A DNA stretch of 64,000 nucleotides, taken from NCBI RefSeq assembly GCF_032118995.1, contig NC_092656.1, forward strand, positions 18,478,694 through 18,542,693. The letters run 5' to 3'. Made by a program: the position numbers and the translations under genes. This document shows, piece after piece, positions 1-11,730 of this stretch. Position 1 is the first letter of the stretch. Each line of letters begins with the position of its first letter. The notes below the pieces were generated by a model that worked only from the letters and a program-made list of their open reading frames with translations, was not told the DNA's origin and searched no databases. This stretch comes from Asterias amurensis (Eukaryota; Echinodermata; Asteroidea; Forcipulatida; Asteriidae).

Positions 1-149
1 AAAGCAATGTGTTCCTTTAAGAGAGGTTTGCAGTGACACAATGTGAGTATTTCTTTCAGTGTTGGTTCTGAAAAGAACCGGTGGTTTTCAGAACCAACTG
101 TTATGAAAAAAGAGATTGTCGCACATGGTGTTACCGCAAAACTCTTATA
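1..149. mobile_element. Foldback element, family F
   Basis: Inverted arms AAGAGAGGTTTGCAGTGACAC (given here to 20 bases as AAGAGAGGTTTGCAGTGACA) and GGTGTTACCGCAAAACTCTT flank a central hairpin around AAGAACCGGTGGTTTT. A second copy with the same arms is at 24783-24896. No coding capacity. Confidence 0.75.
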
Positions 150-191
150 ATATTTCCACTATGCAAAGTTTAAAATCCAACTTGTCACTGC

Positions 192-579
192 TTAAAGGCA
201 GTGGACACAATTGGTAATTGTCAAAGACTAGCCTTCACAGTTGGTGGGTCTCAACATATATGCATAAAATAACGAACCTGTGAAAAATTGAGCTCAATCG
301 GTCATAGAACTTGCGAGATATGAATGAAAGAAAAAAACATTCTTGTCACACGAAGGTGTGTGCGTTTAGATGGTTGATTTCAAGACCTCAAGTTCTAAAT
401 CTGAGGTCTCGAAATCAAATTCGTGGAAAATTACTTCTTTCTCGAAAACTATGTCACTTCAGAGGGTGCCATTTCTCACAATGTTTTATACCATCAACTC
501 TCCCTATTACTCATCACCAAGAAAGGTTTTATGCTAATAATTATTTTGAGTAATTACCAATAGCGTCCACTGCCTTTAA
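192..579 (+). mobile_element. Family A foldback element (MITE-like), copy 1
   Basis: About 390 bases, ends TTAAAGGCAGTGGACAC and GCGTCCACTGCCTTTAA, with a short inner inverted repeat GATTTCAAGACCTC...GAGGTCTCGAAATC. It is the first of ten related copies in the window. No transposase. The open frames seen inside these copies recur only because the element recurs. Confidence 0.92.
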
Positions 580-584
580 AGGGT

Positions 585-925
585 CTATGTAACTTTTGTA
601 GGACAAAAAACACAATGTCCACAGATTTACACTAAACTTACACAGTTTGAAGATAATGATATCAGAAAGCTTCGCTGAAAATACTCCGTGCTGAGGTGCT
701 GTAGTTTTTGGGAAATGAGTAAAACAATGTCATGAAAATAATTTTCGTCTCATGAGACGAAAATAATTTTAATCATTAACAAACGTATTTTCATGACATT
801 GTTTTACTCATTTCTCAAAACTACAGCACCTCAGTGAGTAAGATTTGAAGGGAAGCTTTCCACTATCATTATCTTCAAACCCTGTAAGTTTAATGTAAAT
901 CTATGGACATTTTGAAAAAGTACCC
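585..925. mobile_element. Family G foldback element
   Basis: Long inverted repeat centred near 754: AATGTCCACAGATTTACACT and CATTGTTTTACTCATTTCTC on one arm match the other arm's complement. It directly abuts family A copy 1. Confidence 0.82.
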
Positions 926-1010
926 AAATCTTTTAATAAAATCTCACAAAACATTAAATTTAAAATTATGTAGCAGATTGAAATTGTCAGTGTAACTTCT
1001 TTCAACTTAC

Positions 1011-4000
1011 CGTTATATTCTCAAACTTCTTAGTTTCACTGTCAATAAACGCTCTAATAAGGGATTCATTTCCCCCAAAGTAGATGGAACCATCAATCTT
1101 ATTTAAGAGCCGATATGATGGCTGACTACCAGGATCTAATTCATTTGTAGAATTGTCCCCACCGTAATCTGCAATTTAAATCAGCAAAACAACCGTTCAA
1201 GAAATAGCAAAATAACCTCAACCAGTACAGAATACTCAATGAGGAAAAATCATCTTATTGGTGCTCAAGAAATACCTCAAGGCTATCCTTTTGGGTAGGT
1301 ATTTTTGATTGGGTAGGTATTTCTGATTGGTTAGGTATTTTTGATTGGGTAGGTATTTCTGATTGGGTAGGTATTTCTGATTGGGTAGGTATTTCTGATT
1401 GGGTCGATATTTCTGATTGGGGTGATATTTCTGATTGGGTAGGTATTTCTGATTGGGTAGGTATTTCTGATTGGGTAGGTATTTTTGATTGGGTAGGTAT
1501 TTTTGATTGGGTAGGTATTTTTGATTGGGTAGGTATTTATGATTGGGTAGGTATTTCTAATTGGGAAGGTATTTATGATTGGGTAGGTATTTCTGATTGG
1601 GTAGGTATTTCTGATTGGTTAGGTATTTCTGATTGGGTAGGTATTTCTGATTGGGTAGGTATTTCTGATTGGGTAGGTATTTCTGATTGGGTTGGTATTT
1701 TTGATTGGGTAGGTATTTCTGATTGGGTAGGTATTTCTGATTGGGTAGGTATTTCTTATTGAGGCCCTCATGCCCCAAACAGTTTCTGATCAATCAATTT
1801 AGCTTCAGCCTTTCTCAGTATGGGTGTACTATAGACTTATAAAAGGGGGTTACAATCACACCATTTGAGTTTGGGGAACCCAAGTATTTAATACTCCTTT
1901 CAACTTATTAAATTGTATCTAGTAAATTATTTTGTGTTTTCCTAGTTCTTCTATGTGGTTGTTTGGTCTACTGTAAAGTATCAACCAATAACTTCACTGC
2001 GAAAACTCTCTTCTCTTTATGTCTTTCCCAGATGTAAACAAGCAGTGACAAACATTTTGTCATAATCACAGAGCCACGACCCAAAACAACCATTTAACAC
2101 ATCATCACCACTAATTTGTAATAAATTCCCTCAATAATAACTGATTCATTTGAGAGCAATAAAGGAAATAAAATTGTTTAAAAGGTTAATACAACGTTGA
2201 GGAAGTGCTACTTCCCTTTTTTTTCATCTGTAGAGAAGTTAAAGGTTTAACAGGATTGGTAAAGCTGACCAAACAGTCATAGACGGTGTTTAAAATAATT
2301 ATTAATATTAAAATGAATTAACAAACTAACTTGTACAATGTTGGCTTAATTTAATCTGTCGTTACCATGCAACATTTTCAGCATGTAAACACAATTTTGT
2401 TCTAAACTTAGGAAACAACTGAAATCAGCTGACATTACATTTTTACAAGGTTTCAAACTTTTAGATACAGTTTTATCAAATAAAACTTTATTTCCTGTGA
2501 TTCAGAGATAAATATTTCACAGAAAAAAGGGTTCTAGTATGAACTCATAATTGTAAGTATTCATACACAAAAAGAGTTTTTTATCTTTACCAATCCTTTA
2601 TAATACCTTTAAAGGCAGTGGACATTATTGGTAATTGTCAAAGACTAGCCTTCATAGTTGGTGTATCTCAAAATATGCATAAAATAACTAACCTGTGAAA
2701 ATTTCAGCTCAATCAGTCATCAAAGTTGCGAGATAATAATGAAAGAAGAAAACACCCTTGTCACACGAAGTTGTGTGCGTTTAGATAGTTGATTTTGAGA
2801 CCTCAAGTTCTAAATCTGAGGTCTCGAAATCAAATTTGTGGAAACTTACTTCTTTCTCGAAAACTACGTCACTTCAGAGGGAGCCGTTTCTCACAATGTT
2901 TTATACCATCAACCTCTCCCCATTACTCGTCACCAAGAAAGGTTTTATGGTAATAATTATTTTGAGTCATTACCAATAGTGTCCACTGCCTTTAAGTAAA
3001 TAATGATAATAACACCACCTTGAACACAAAGGTCGTTTGACATTTGAAAGTGTTGATTGTTTTTACCTTTCACATCTACAGTTATGATGTCATTATTGTT
3101 TAGTTTCACAGCAGTCATCAGAACAGGAAGGGTGATAAACACCAAGCTAACAAAGCTGGGTAAACAGGTGTACATCCTGATCAAGAAAAAACATGAAGGG
3201 AAACAGGTGGAATTATTCATTGAGCACTGTGAACTTGAAGATACAACGTAAGAACGTACATAATTGAAAACGGTTAAAACAACAAGTGATGATTTTAAAC
3301 ATTTTGTAAAAAACTTAATAGATTCGTGGTTCTTATTTAGATGAATGGTGTCATTGTTTATAACACATTTGTTCATGATTTCAACTCATGCCAACAGTCC
3401 TGCATTGTAATTACCGGAGGTAATTATACCTCTAAAATGGCGAAAATTTTACCAATGATGCCATACTAAAAGGACACACGAGTACTTCAGTATTATTGCA
3501 ATAGGCTTATAGAATTATTGGCAAGGCTGCATTACAAACATGTATTTTAACTAACATTCATGTTACATGAGACTTTTTTAAAGTCATCTGAGAAGCTGCG
3601 TTAATTTGATGTACATGGAACTCTCCATTGTACAAACTGGGCCCAATTTCACTGCTCTGCTTACAGCTAAATTATATGTTTACTTACAATCACCAATCTT
3701 TGCTGACAGGGAAAGCCTTGAATTTGGGGGCTAGCTGTGTTCCTAGTAAAGTGGAGTATTTATGCACACGCACTATTAGCAATAAGTTAACCTGTGGATT
3801 ACACTTGACGTAAGCACTAGAATTCCCTGCTTTCATGGACAAAAATGGGGGTGAATCTTACAATTACAATGCGTCATCTGATGTGAAATAACTAAATGCA
3901 ATAACCCTCAAAAACATAACTGTACCAATATAACTGAAAAACAATATAATAATGCTAATTTGTAGTAAGCATGTAAACATTTAGGCCTATTTGTACACCA

Positions 4001-7000
4001 TCCATGGCAAAACACAGCAATCAAGCTCTATTGACGTATTATTTTGTAGTAACCATGGTTACTGGGGAACCCCCAGTGACGAAACAGACACACCCAGAAA
4101 ATATTAAATAGTGCGTCAGCGACTGCTTGCAAAAAATATGCAGTATAATGGCTCTCCAGCTACTGTATGTAATACAAAATCCAGGGGGCAAAAGTAATTT
4201 AGGGTTTTAACACCGACTCATGCTTGGTCTCCATTTATATCATTGATTGAAATACACACCAGCTACATAATTAGCTACAATGTAGCAATCACCAGCACCA
4301 GTGTACACCTATACGTTCCCTTTAACTTGCCTAGATACAAACAGTAATCACGACTTGCCGCATGATGTGATGCATTATTTTAACTTGCCATTTGTTATCT
4401 AAATTTATCTGGCCTCAAATCAGATGTTTTTCATTGCATAAGCAGTACATGTCTAACCTTTCAACCTGATGCATGTACACATTCTGGTAAACCAAGTGAA
4501 GAGTTACTAAACTTTACTTCATTGAACCGTTGACACTAAACATTCCTGACCCCACCGTACAAAAAACATTTATCAATCATTCCTTGCTATTTTTACATTT
4601 GGATTAGAAGCCATCAGTTCGCCTTTTTCTGTGGTTGAACCAAGGTTGAACAACGTTAAAGACATCCAGCTACACATGTTGCCATAACAAAACTGCTCTC
4701 ATTGCACTAGGCTATAAAAGTATGTAGGTTAGACAAGTACTAACAATATTTAATTTTTTTTCACTGAAAAGAAGGGGGGTAAAAAACATTTATTTTTTAC
4801 CTAATTTAATGGTGTCTGTTCGGTAACAGTGGTGAAGCAAAACTAAACGTTAGTCACAGCTGAACTACATCTGTATGCCACTTGTGGGAAAGTTTCATTC
4901 CCTGTGCTTGGCATCACCTCACCTTGCTTGCATCTTATGGTTTTGTATGTATCTCATACAATTCTCAACAATTTCCACCTTTATAATTGGGCACCAGGGG
5001 TGTCATTTACAAATGACTGACATTATTCAAGTAAATTTTTCTCTCCCAGGATAACATCTTTTGCTTGGTCATATCAGGACTTTTGATAGCTGATACATGC
5101 TAATTATAACTAAATGTCAACATACATATTGAATTTACTGAATACCATGAGAGGAAATGTAACATGATGAGTAGACCATAACAAAGGATTCCATTCCTTG
5201 ATTTTAATGCAATTAGTTTGTTGTAACTCAATCCAGATTACAATCTCATGTTTCCTGCAAACCGATGTTGTGTTGTTTTGTTTTTGTTTTGTTTAGTTTT
5301 TTTGCAAAGCGCTCAGTTCGGGTCAGGTGAGCTCCATCAATGACAAGAAGCCCATAGGCAATGCACTGTGCTTATTTGTCTCATTATAAAAGTGCTCATG
5401 AAAATGGAGTCAATTATGAATTTTCAGCAAGTTTTTAAATAAGTGAGGAGAACTAAAGAAGAAATGACGCAATGCAGGAAACCTTCCTCCATGAGGAAAC
5501 TTACACTTTGTACATGCACCAAGAATAGTTCCATGTAAGCATTTGTCCATAAATTATTTTTGTGTATTTTGTCCTGCCTCTATGGCAGCTTTATTTAATA
5601 GATTCTTTTCTGTGTGTGTTGCTCCATCATGGAATGCCAGACCTAGTGATAAGCAATCATTAATGGGATAGTACTTTTGGAGTCCTGCATTTTGGCAATT
5701 GGATTAAAAAAGAATTGAGAGTGAGACTGTACAAAGTTATGTTTTAATTATAGGCCCTATAATTTACAATGTACCATGGAGGTAGAAATAGTACGTAATC
5801 ATAGGATGATAAACAACACCACAATTATGGAAAATTCTTTCTACATTATAACTGCATGATTAGAACATCTGTTTGGTTCGTGATAATCTACATTTCAAAC
5901 AGTTAATATCCAAATACATGTACCACTCGGCACGCCTTATTGAGCACTGAAGTGTGATCAGTGTATTGTTGTGTACTGGCAGTGGCAGCTACAACACCAT
6001 TGACAACAATCATAACATTTACTCCCTCCATAGTTAAAGGAAATATTTGTTCAAATAATGTGTGTACATTGATGCTTTAAACTAATGGATATATTATTTA
6101 TAACCACATTTCAAAGTGAATTGTTTCTCAAAATGCTATACTATTGAACAATTTGGTTGGCTTCTCTAACAATTTGTTGTATTGCCGTTAGTTTTAAGAG
6201 TGATTACAAAACTTCCCCTTTAATATCAAGCATGCGCAGGCACACTCTAGAATGCAGTTTTACTGACAACTAAAATAGTTAATTTACCTTAGGCTTGTCT
6301 CCATGGCACCTTCTCTATCACAACAGAAAGCTATTGATCACAATGTCTCAATGTTTATGGCATTCAAACATGCCATCAACCAGGGACTGTCCCTAATTAG
6401 CATAACAAATGATAGCATCTGGTACACAGTTATAACACACTGTACTGTGCATGCATACATGTATTGGAGGGAGGTCTATTGTTTAGGTTGGTCTATGCAT
6501 TCATGGACTCCATGTTGGAGGAAGAGCCTGACTGTGGCGGATTCAATTTTGAACATCACCAGTTTCACAATGTAGGGTTCCTCTTGGCTTTGTTTGGCAT
6601 CAAATTTGACAGTCCATTTATTAAATTAATATTCTTTTCACTACTTAATTTCTACAGTAAAACTGTAATAAATATAAAACAGCAAGACTACCAACAAAAA
6701 GTCATAAAAATCCCATAGAAAAAGCACCAATTGCAAAATTGCTATATTTGTGTGTGACTAGTATAATAGCGTAGTGTATTGGTTGCCTTGTAAAAAGTTG
6801 TACTGTTAACTGAGCTTAGACTACATTTGTTTGCTATACGCATTATTAAATGTAACAAAGTAAAGATGATATTAAAATTAGGGTTAAGCTACAATATTAA
6901 CTATAGGTATAAAAGGGGGATGGCACACAGGTCATAGTTGTCAGCGACTTCAGGTACCTTGGGTCCTATATTGCCAATAGCAAGAAAGATTTCCTGTAGC

Positions 7001-10000
7001 CCACCTTGTTGAGCTGTTAATGGCTCCGCTTTTAACATCGGTCTCATCACTGCAGTGATGAGACCGATGTTAAAAGCGGAGCCATTAACAGCTCAACAAG
7101 GTGGGCTAAATTTCCTGATTCGCAAGGGTTTAGCTTGGAATGCCTGCAACAAGCTTCATAACATCTGACATTCAAACATAGCGAATACAACCAAGCTGGT
7201 ATTCTTCAGAGCCTGTGTAGAGAGCATCCTTCTGTATGGAGCGGAGACCTGGACCATGAAAAAAGAGTTTCACGATCGCCTGGACGGCACATACACCAGG
7301 CTTCTTATGAGGGTACAGAACATCTCATGGCGTGAGCACAAGACCAAAGAACAGATCTACGGAGATATTCCACCAATCTCTACTACTGTTGCTCATTGCA
7401 GAGTCCGCTTCTCATGTCACTGCTTTTGTGCCAAACAAAGACCAGGTCATTCCTGACGTGTTCTACTGGAGACTACCGTGCCCTAATAGAGGACCTCGAC
7501 CACTCAACTACATCGACGTGATCGGGAGAGATACGGAGGCTGAAATCATGGACCTTCCAAACATGATTGAGGGATAAACACCTCTGGCGAGATGTTGTGC
7601 ATGGAATCTCGGTTGCGACCGCTAAAATGATGATGAAAAGGGGGAGAACACTGGAGGAAAAGATTCCACATTTGACAACCACCATAAAATAAATAAATAA
7701 ATAAATAAATAAATATCATATCAAAACTAGACATTAGGTGTTTGTGAACAAACACAAAGCTGTTCCGTGTTCTTTTGCTTGGATTATGAGCTAAAATGAC
7801 CAAGGAGTCTATCATTGAAAAAAGAAAGAAAATGCTGAATGAGTTATGGTGCCACTTCCGGTTGACCCGGAAGTAGAGGTCGACATGGGGTCATGGTAAC
7901 CTAAGGCTAATCTCCAATGCCCAAGGAGTCTCTAACTGAGAACAGTTTGAAAATCGATATTGCCACACTTTGGGTTGACCCGGAAGTAGAGGTCAACTTG
8001 AGGTCACGGTTTTTCAAAATTAATCTCCAATCCCCAAGGAGTCTTTAACTACAAACAGTCTAAAAAACGGCAGTGTACTTCTTGAGATATGGTGTTACAA
8101 AGTTTTCCCAATTAAATATGCAAATATGGGTCACGTGGTTAATTAATTACGATTTTTAACATTTTTGGGGGTCGGTGCTTGATGTTTGATCTAATACGAT
8201 TTGATTTCACAGAACTCTTAACCACCAAACTCTGCGCTTATGATCACCATTTTCCACTTACTGTGTTTTTCAAACATCATCGTGTCATGCATGCACACAT
8301 GTTATGTTGGGTTAACAATTGAGAAAAAGAAAAGGCAACACTATCGATATAAAGATAAGAATCTAACTTAAATATTACAAAAAGAAATATTTTTTTAGTT
8401 TTGGGGGATAAAAAAAATATTGCTCCCGTGCGCAAATTCGAACTCGCACACATTAGTGAGGTAAGCGCGACTGATGACCACTAGGCTATGAGGGCCAATG
8501 CAAAAATCGAGGGTTTACATGTATGTATATCAACAGAGGTGATTATGACAATGTCACTAAATATGAACTGCTAACGCCTTTAACTATTAAGTAGGGTTGA
8601 AATGTAGTATTAGATGCCTTTAGGGGTTTTTGACGAGGACGTCGTCAAAAACCCCTATTCAATTACGCACGTTCGTCCACGGAGGACGCCACCTCAGAGT
8701 CTAAATTTGACATTTTTTCGCTCATTTCTCAAAAACTACAACACCACAGCAAGTAATATTTTAAGGGAAGCTTTCAACTGTCATTATCTTCAAACTGTTT
8801 AAGTTTAGTGTAATTCTGTGGACACCATGGTAAGTCGTCGTCGTCAAAAACCCCTATTTATATACGCACGTTCGTTAAAGGAAAACCCTAAGCCTTCGTG
8901 TACAAAGCATATTAGTCCAGAACTCGGTTAGGAAACGAAGAAACAGACACTACGCTGTGGTCCAGAACGTATGTAGAAAAACAAGAAAAAGAGACTTGAG
9001 TAGACTCCTCTCAAGAAGTCACAACTCATGATCGGTACATACTGAATTGCATTTACCATAGAGAATGTTTTTAACAATAACATGGAACAAGCTTGACATG
9101 GAAGTGACTGCATCCAGTTATGTTCAAACGCGTAGACTCATCTCAAGAAGTCACAACTCATGATAGGTACATACTGTGAATCCCATACTGTGTGTATGCA
9201 TGCATTTACCATGTTTACCAAAGAGAATATTTGGATAACTTTCCGTACTCATTTTTACAAAAAGTGATATCTCATTGAGGTAAATAAGACACTATATTAT
9301 TTCATATCGAATGAAAAAGTGGTGGCGCCATACGGAAACTTTTCTGAATATTTCACAATAACATGAAAAGTGACTGCATCAAGTTTACAAATTAAAAATT
9401 CAAATGAAGACCACGTGGTTAATTAATGAAGAATTTTTACACCTTTTTTTATTAGAGTAAAGCTTAGCTTTATATATGATTTAACTATTTTATCCCAATA
9501 CTTTAGGAGTAGGGGCCTGAACAAAAACGCTGTACTAGGGAGTCCGGCAAAATTTGCCTTTTTTCACAAAACGCCAACAAGTTTTATACCATTGGAAAGA
9601 GGACGGCAAGAGCAAACCAATGGTGTTTATTTTATTTCAATAGCTTGTATAATGAGGAAGCTATGCTCATTTTAAACATGGCAGAGGGCGTTTTGAGTCT
9701 GTCAATTTCTTACTGATTAAAAGAGTGTAGAAACTGCTCCTGATTTATTCATTAGAGCATACCAGACATAATAAATTTGACAAAATTGATCTCGGTATTC
9801 ACATCAATGGGACAATAGGTGATAATTGTGTCTTGTTTACATATTTTTAAGCCTAATTACATGTTTTAAAAAAGGTAAACAAATTAAAATACATGAACTT
9901 GAAGCGTGAATATATCTCTTTTTTTCCATTTCAGGTACCTCAAGTCTTGAAGATTCAAGCAAGTCAGTTTCTAAGACATAAAGCTGCACATATAACTGCT

Positions 10001-11730
10001 ACCTTGGCCTTTGAAAACTGCACTTTATGCCAATAAACAATTGCTAGTATTAGAAATTTGTGTGGTAATTTTTTTTGTAAACATAGTTACCAAGTGTTTT
10101 ATTAAAAATAGTATCAATTCATTAGAGTAATTTTGTTTACTTCTCTGTTTATTATGACTCAAGTTTTTAAGCCCTTTTTCATTTTGAAAGTTAAAATAAA
10201 CATTGCAAAATAATGTTTACAAATTCCGCACGAAATACTTATTATTATTATAATTTTGTTTTTCTTTTTTTCCTTTCTATCTTATTAAACAAATAGTAAC
10301 AAAAGTCAAGATTAAAACGAATCCTCATTTAAAACATGTATGTAACCTCAAACAATGGAATTAAGATTAAAAAAAAGGCCATCAGAACGTAATTTATTTT
10401 AACCTTTCCGATTCTGAATTATTGAAACCAATAAATCCCGGGGCGCGGACACTGCCGGCCGTTGTTTCTTAGCCGGTCTGGTTTTTGTGCATCAGCGAAT
10501 TGCGCAATCTTTTAAAGACTGGTGTTCACACTCACGCGGCAATGCTTGCTGATAAGCCGATTTTAAGTCAGGGGACACGACAACTGAAATGGCAATTTGC
10601 GCAGACACGGTGTGTCGGATAGTCTTGGTGGGATTCGGAAATCAGAGAAACAGTGCGCCCTCTACGTTCATTCGTTACAAGCGTGTACAGTTTTTGCCGT
10701 GCGTGCATAGATCGAACGTTGGCTGTGCGTGACCGCGCAACACCAATGGTCTTGGAACCAAGGCTATGTGTGTGAGTGCGCAGAGTGCCGCGCTGTGTTC
10801 AACCATCGACCCGATTTTGAGGATTTTTTTAAAGAACCTTCTCTATAAATTTGCTTTGCGATTGTTTGCGATAGTTAATAAAACAACAAAAAGTGCATTG
10901 ACACCCAGTTCAGAGTATAATCTTTCAAATAGAGTTCTGTCAAAGAACTGTAATGACCTATAAGTATGACATTTTGACGCATTTTCAGGAGAAAAATCGT
11001 CATAATATGTCCGTATTTCATGTGTTCGAAAAACTGGGCAGAAATTCCATTTTTATTTACGTGAATTGTTTCAAAATAGTACCGTTGGAAAGCTGACAAA
11101 ATTCTACATCATGTACTTTAGTTTCTCACATTATCTCGAAAGAAAGAGCACCCTCCAGTATTCTTGAAAATATACTTCTTGTGGCAGTCGACAAAATGGA
11201 CGTTCAGAAATTTAGACGCGTCAATATCTGGTCCCAAAAACGCAAAAGTAAACTTAATTTTTCACAATTTTACTGCAGCTTTTCCCAAGATATTTTGTTT
11301 TCTATGGATTCTGTTATCTTAATTCTTCTAGAAAACTGAATCCTTGTTTGATTTGGACAAGGTTAATGTTATCAATTGGCGAGTTATTCAAAGCTACTTT
11401 TCACACACAAACAGATACGTTTTACAAAACTGCCATTTTGACAGACTCGCTAGCTGTACAAACGCTATGGGGTTTTAGGCGGAAACAAAGAATAATAATA
11501 ATAAAAATAATAAAAATCTCGACGAAAACAATACCTGTTCCGACGGTAGGTCGGAACAGCTAATTAAATATCATAAACATATTAAAACTAAAACTAACAT
11601 TTTATATTAATAATAAATATTGAGTAAATAAGTACGTGACGACTCGGTAGGATTCTAGGAAGTTAGTTTTTTGTGTGCACATTTTCGCTCACATTTTCCG
11701 AGTTCTAACTTACCTTCTCAACCTTCCCAT
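1011..11730 (-). CDS. Unrecognised secreted or membrane protein, 5' part (partial)
   Basis: I do not recognise this protein. Three minus-strand exons join in phase: 11714-11730 (ATG plus five codons, donor GTAAGT), 3067-3176 (acceptor after a pyrimidine tract ending TTGATCAG, donor GTAAAA) and 1011-1168 (acceptor TTGCAG, donor GTAAGT). The junctions AG+G and G+AT keep one open frame. The N-terminus MGRLRRMYTCLPSF followed by a hydrophobic run to about residue 29 looks like a signal peptide, so the product is probably secreted or membrane-bound. The next exon carries N-glycosylation sequons and the stretch KIDGSIYFGGNESL, which could be the first blade of a beta-propeller, but that is a guess. 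Exons 2 and 3 are better supported than exon 1, because a later in-frame Met at 3175 could also serve as start. The first intron would be 8.5 kb and full of repeats. The rest of the gene lies left of the window. Confidence 0.5.
1285..1762. repeat. 18-bp minisatellite, about 26 copies
   Basis: A head-to-tail array of TGATTGGGTAGGTATTTC with few substitutions and almost no indels. Because the period is a multiple of three it leaves a minus-strand open frame of NQKYLP repeats (1557-1793), which is a by-product: a TAG interrupts it at 1557, and it lies in an intron of the unrecognised minus-strand gene. Confidence 0.95.
2609..2995 (+). mobile_element. Family A foldback element, copy 2
   Basis: Full length, ends TTAAAGGCAGTGGACA and TGTCCACTGCCTTTAA. 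It sits just downstream of exon 3067-3176 in the intron of the unrecognised gene. Confidence 0.92.
3450..6940. other. No feature recognised
   Basis: AT-rich, without long open frames or clear repeats. It lies in the proposed long intron of the unrecognised minus-strand gene. The open frames at 6303-6718 overlap each other and have no recognisable motif or splice context. Confidence 0.6.
6950..7714 (+). mobile_element. Non-LTR retrotransposon 3' end (reverse transcriptase C-terminal fragment)
   Basis: Translation gives RYLGSYIANSKKDF, then SILLYGAETWTMKKEF and TRLLMRVQNISW with REHKTKEQIYGD, the C-terminal part of a LINE reverse transcriptase. Frameshifts and stops make it dead. It ends in an AAAT repeat (7686-7714), a typical LINE 3' tail. 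A perfect palindrome interrupts it at 6997-7108. The family cannot be set without a library. Confidence 0.85.
6997..7109. mobile_element. Perfect 112-bp palindrome inserted in the LINE
   Basis: TAGCCCACCTTGTTGAGCTG on the left is the exact complement of the right end, and every base pairs through the centre CTGCAG (7050-7055). It is flanked by ATTTCCTG at 6989-6996 and 7110-7117. Removing it and one target copy restores the LINE reading frame SKKDFLIRKG, which proves insertion. Confidence 0.92.
7799..8034 (+). repeat. Two-copy ~120-bp tandem repeat
   Basis: CCAAGGAGTCTATCATTGAA and CCAAGGAGTCTCTAACTGAG open two units, each with GTTGACCCGGAAGTAGAGGT and TAATCTCCAAT. A third unit starts at 8034 and fades out. 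Confidence 0.8.
8425..8500 (-). mobile_element. tRNA-like SINE remnant
   Basis: Minus strand: GCCCTCATAGCCTAGTGGTC then GTGCGAGTTCGAATTTGCGC. The A and B boxes are recognisable but the stems are not, so a working tRNA is unlikely. Confidence 0.55.
8641..8876 (+). mobile_element. Family G half-copy between direct repeats
   Basis: The middle (8704-8822: CGCTCATTTCTCAAAAACTA, AGGGAAGCTTTCAACTGTCA) matches one arm of family G. It is bracketed by two direct repeats starting GTCGTCAAAAACCCCTATT and containing TACGCACGTTCGT (8641-8677, 8839-8875). A hairpin AGGGGTTTTTGACGA / GTCGTCAAAAACCCCT precedes it at 8622-8656. Confidence 0.65.
8998..9395 (+). repeat. Local direct duplication, second copy split by family B
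   Basis: CTCAAGAAGTCACAACTCAT and GTACATACTG occur at 9007 and 9140, and both copies run on to AACATG, AAGTGACTGCATC. The second copy is interrupted by the element at 9233-9345. Confidence 0.85.
9233..9345. mobile_element. Family B foldback element with 8-bp target duplication
   Basis: A 113-base element beginning GGATAACTTTCCGTA and ending GGCGCCATACGGAAACTT, flanked by GAATATTT at 9225-9232 and 9346-9353. It interrupts the second copy of a local duplication, so the first copy shows the empty site. Confidence 0.88.
9396..10429. other. Mostly empty; possible terminal exon near 9935
   Basis: At 9934 a TTTCCATTTCAG acceptor is followed by about 100 bases ending in AATAAA (10031-10036), the look of a 3' terminal exon on the plus strand. 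No upstream plus-strand coding exon was found, so it may be non-coding or chance. Confidence 0.3.
10430..10800. promoter_or_regulatory. GC-rich, CpG-containing island of unknown role
   Basis: This stretch is much richer in G, C and CpG than its AT-rich surroundings (CCCGGGGCGCGGACACTGCC, CGTGCGTGCATAGATCGAAC). It could be a promoter or an unmethylated remnant. It lies inside the proposed first intron of the unrecognised minus-strand gene, so it might be an alternative start for it. Confidence 0.4.

Noticed and set aside
311-553. Recurring open frames inside family A copies, for example also at 21312-21545, 42782-42967 and 61604-61840
   Set aside because: They appear because the same foldback element is repeated; frames differ between copies, shift with indels and run across inverted repeats.
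1285-1762. CRISPR-like array
   Set aside because: The 18-bp units are directly adjacent with no spacers, and the genome is animal.
1557-1793. Minus-strand open frame of NQKYLP repeats as a protein gene
   Set aside because: It is the translation of an 18-bp minisatellite, interrupted by a stop within the array, and it lies in an intron.
1011-3176. Calling the first gene a semaphorin or plexin
   Set aside because: A signal peptide followed by a blade-like IYFGG stretch is suggestive, but no diagnostic cysteine or Sema motif is visible in the available part.
6303-6718. Two overlapping plus-strand open frames
   Set aside because: No motif, no splice sites that extend them, and composition like the surrounding AT-rich DNA.
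8425-8500. tRNA gene on the minus strand
   Set aside because: A and B boxes are visible but the acceptor and other stems do not pair; it fits a SINE head.
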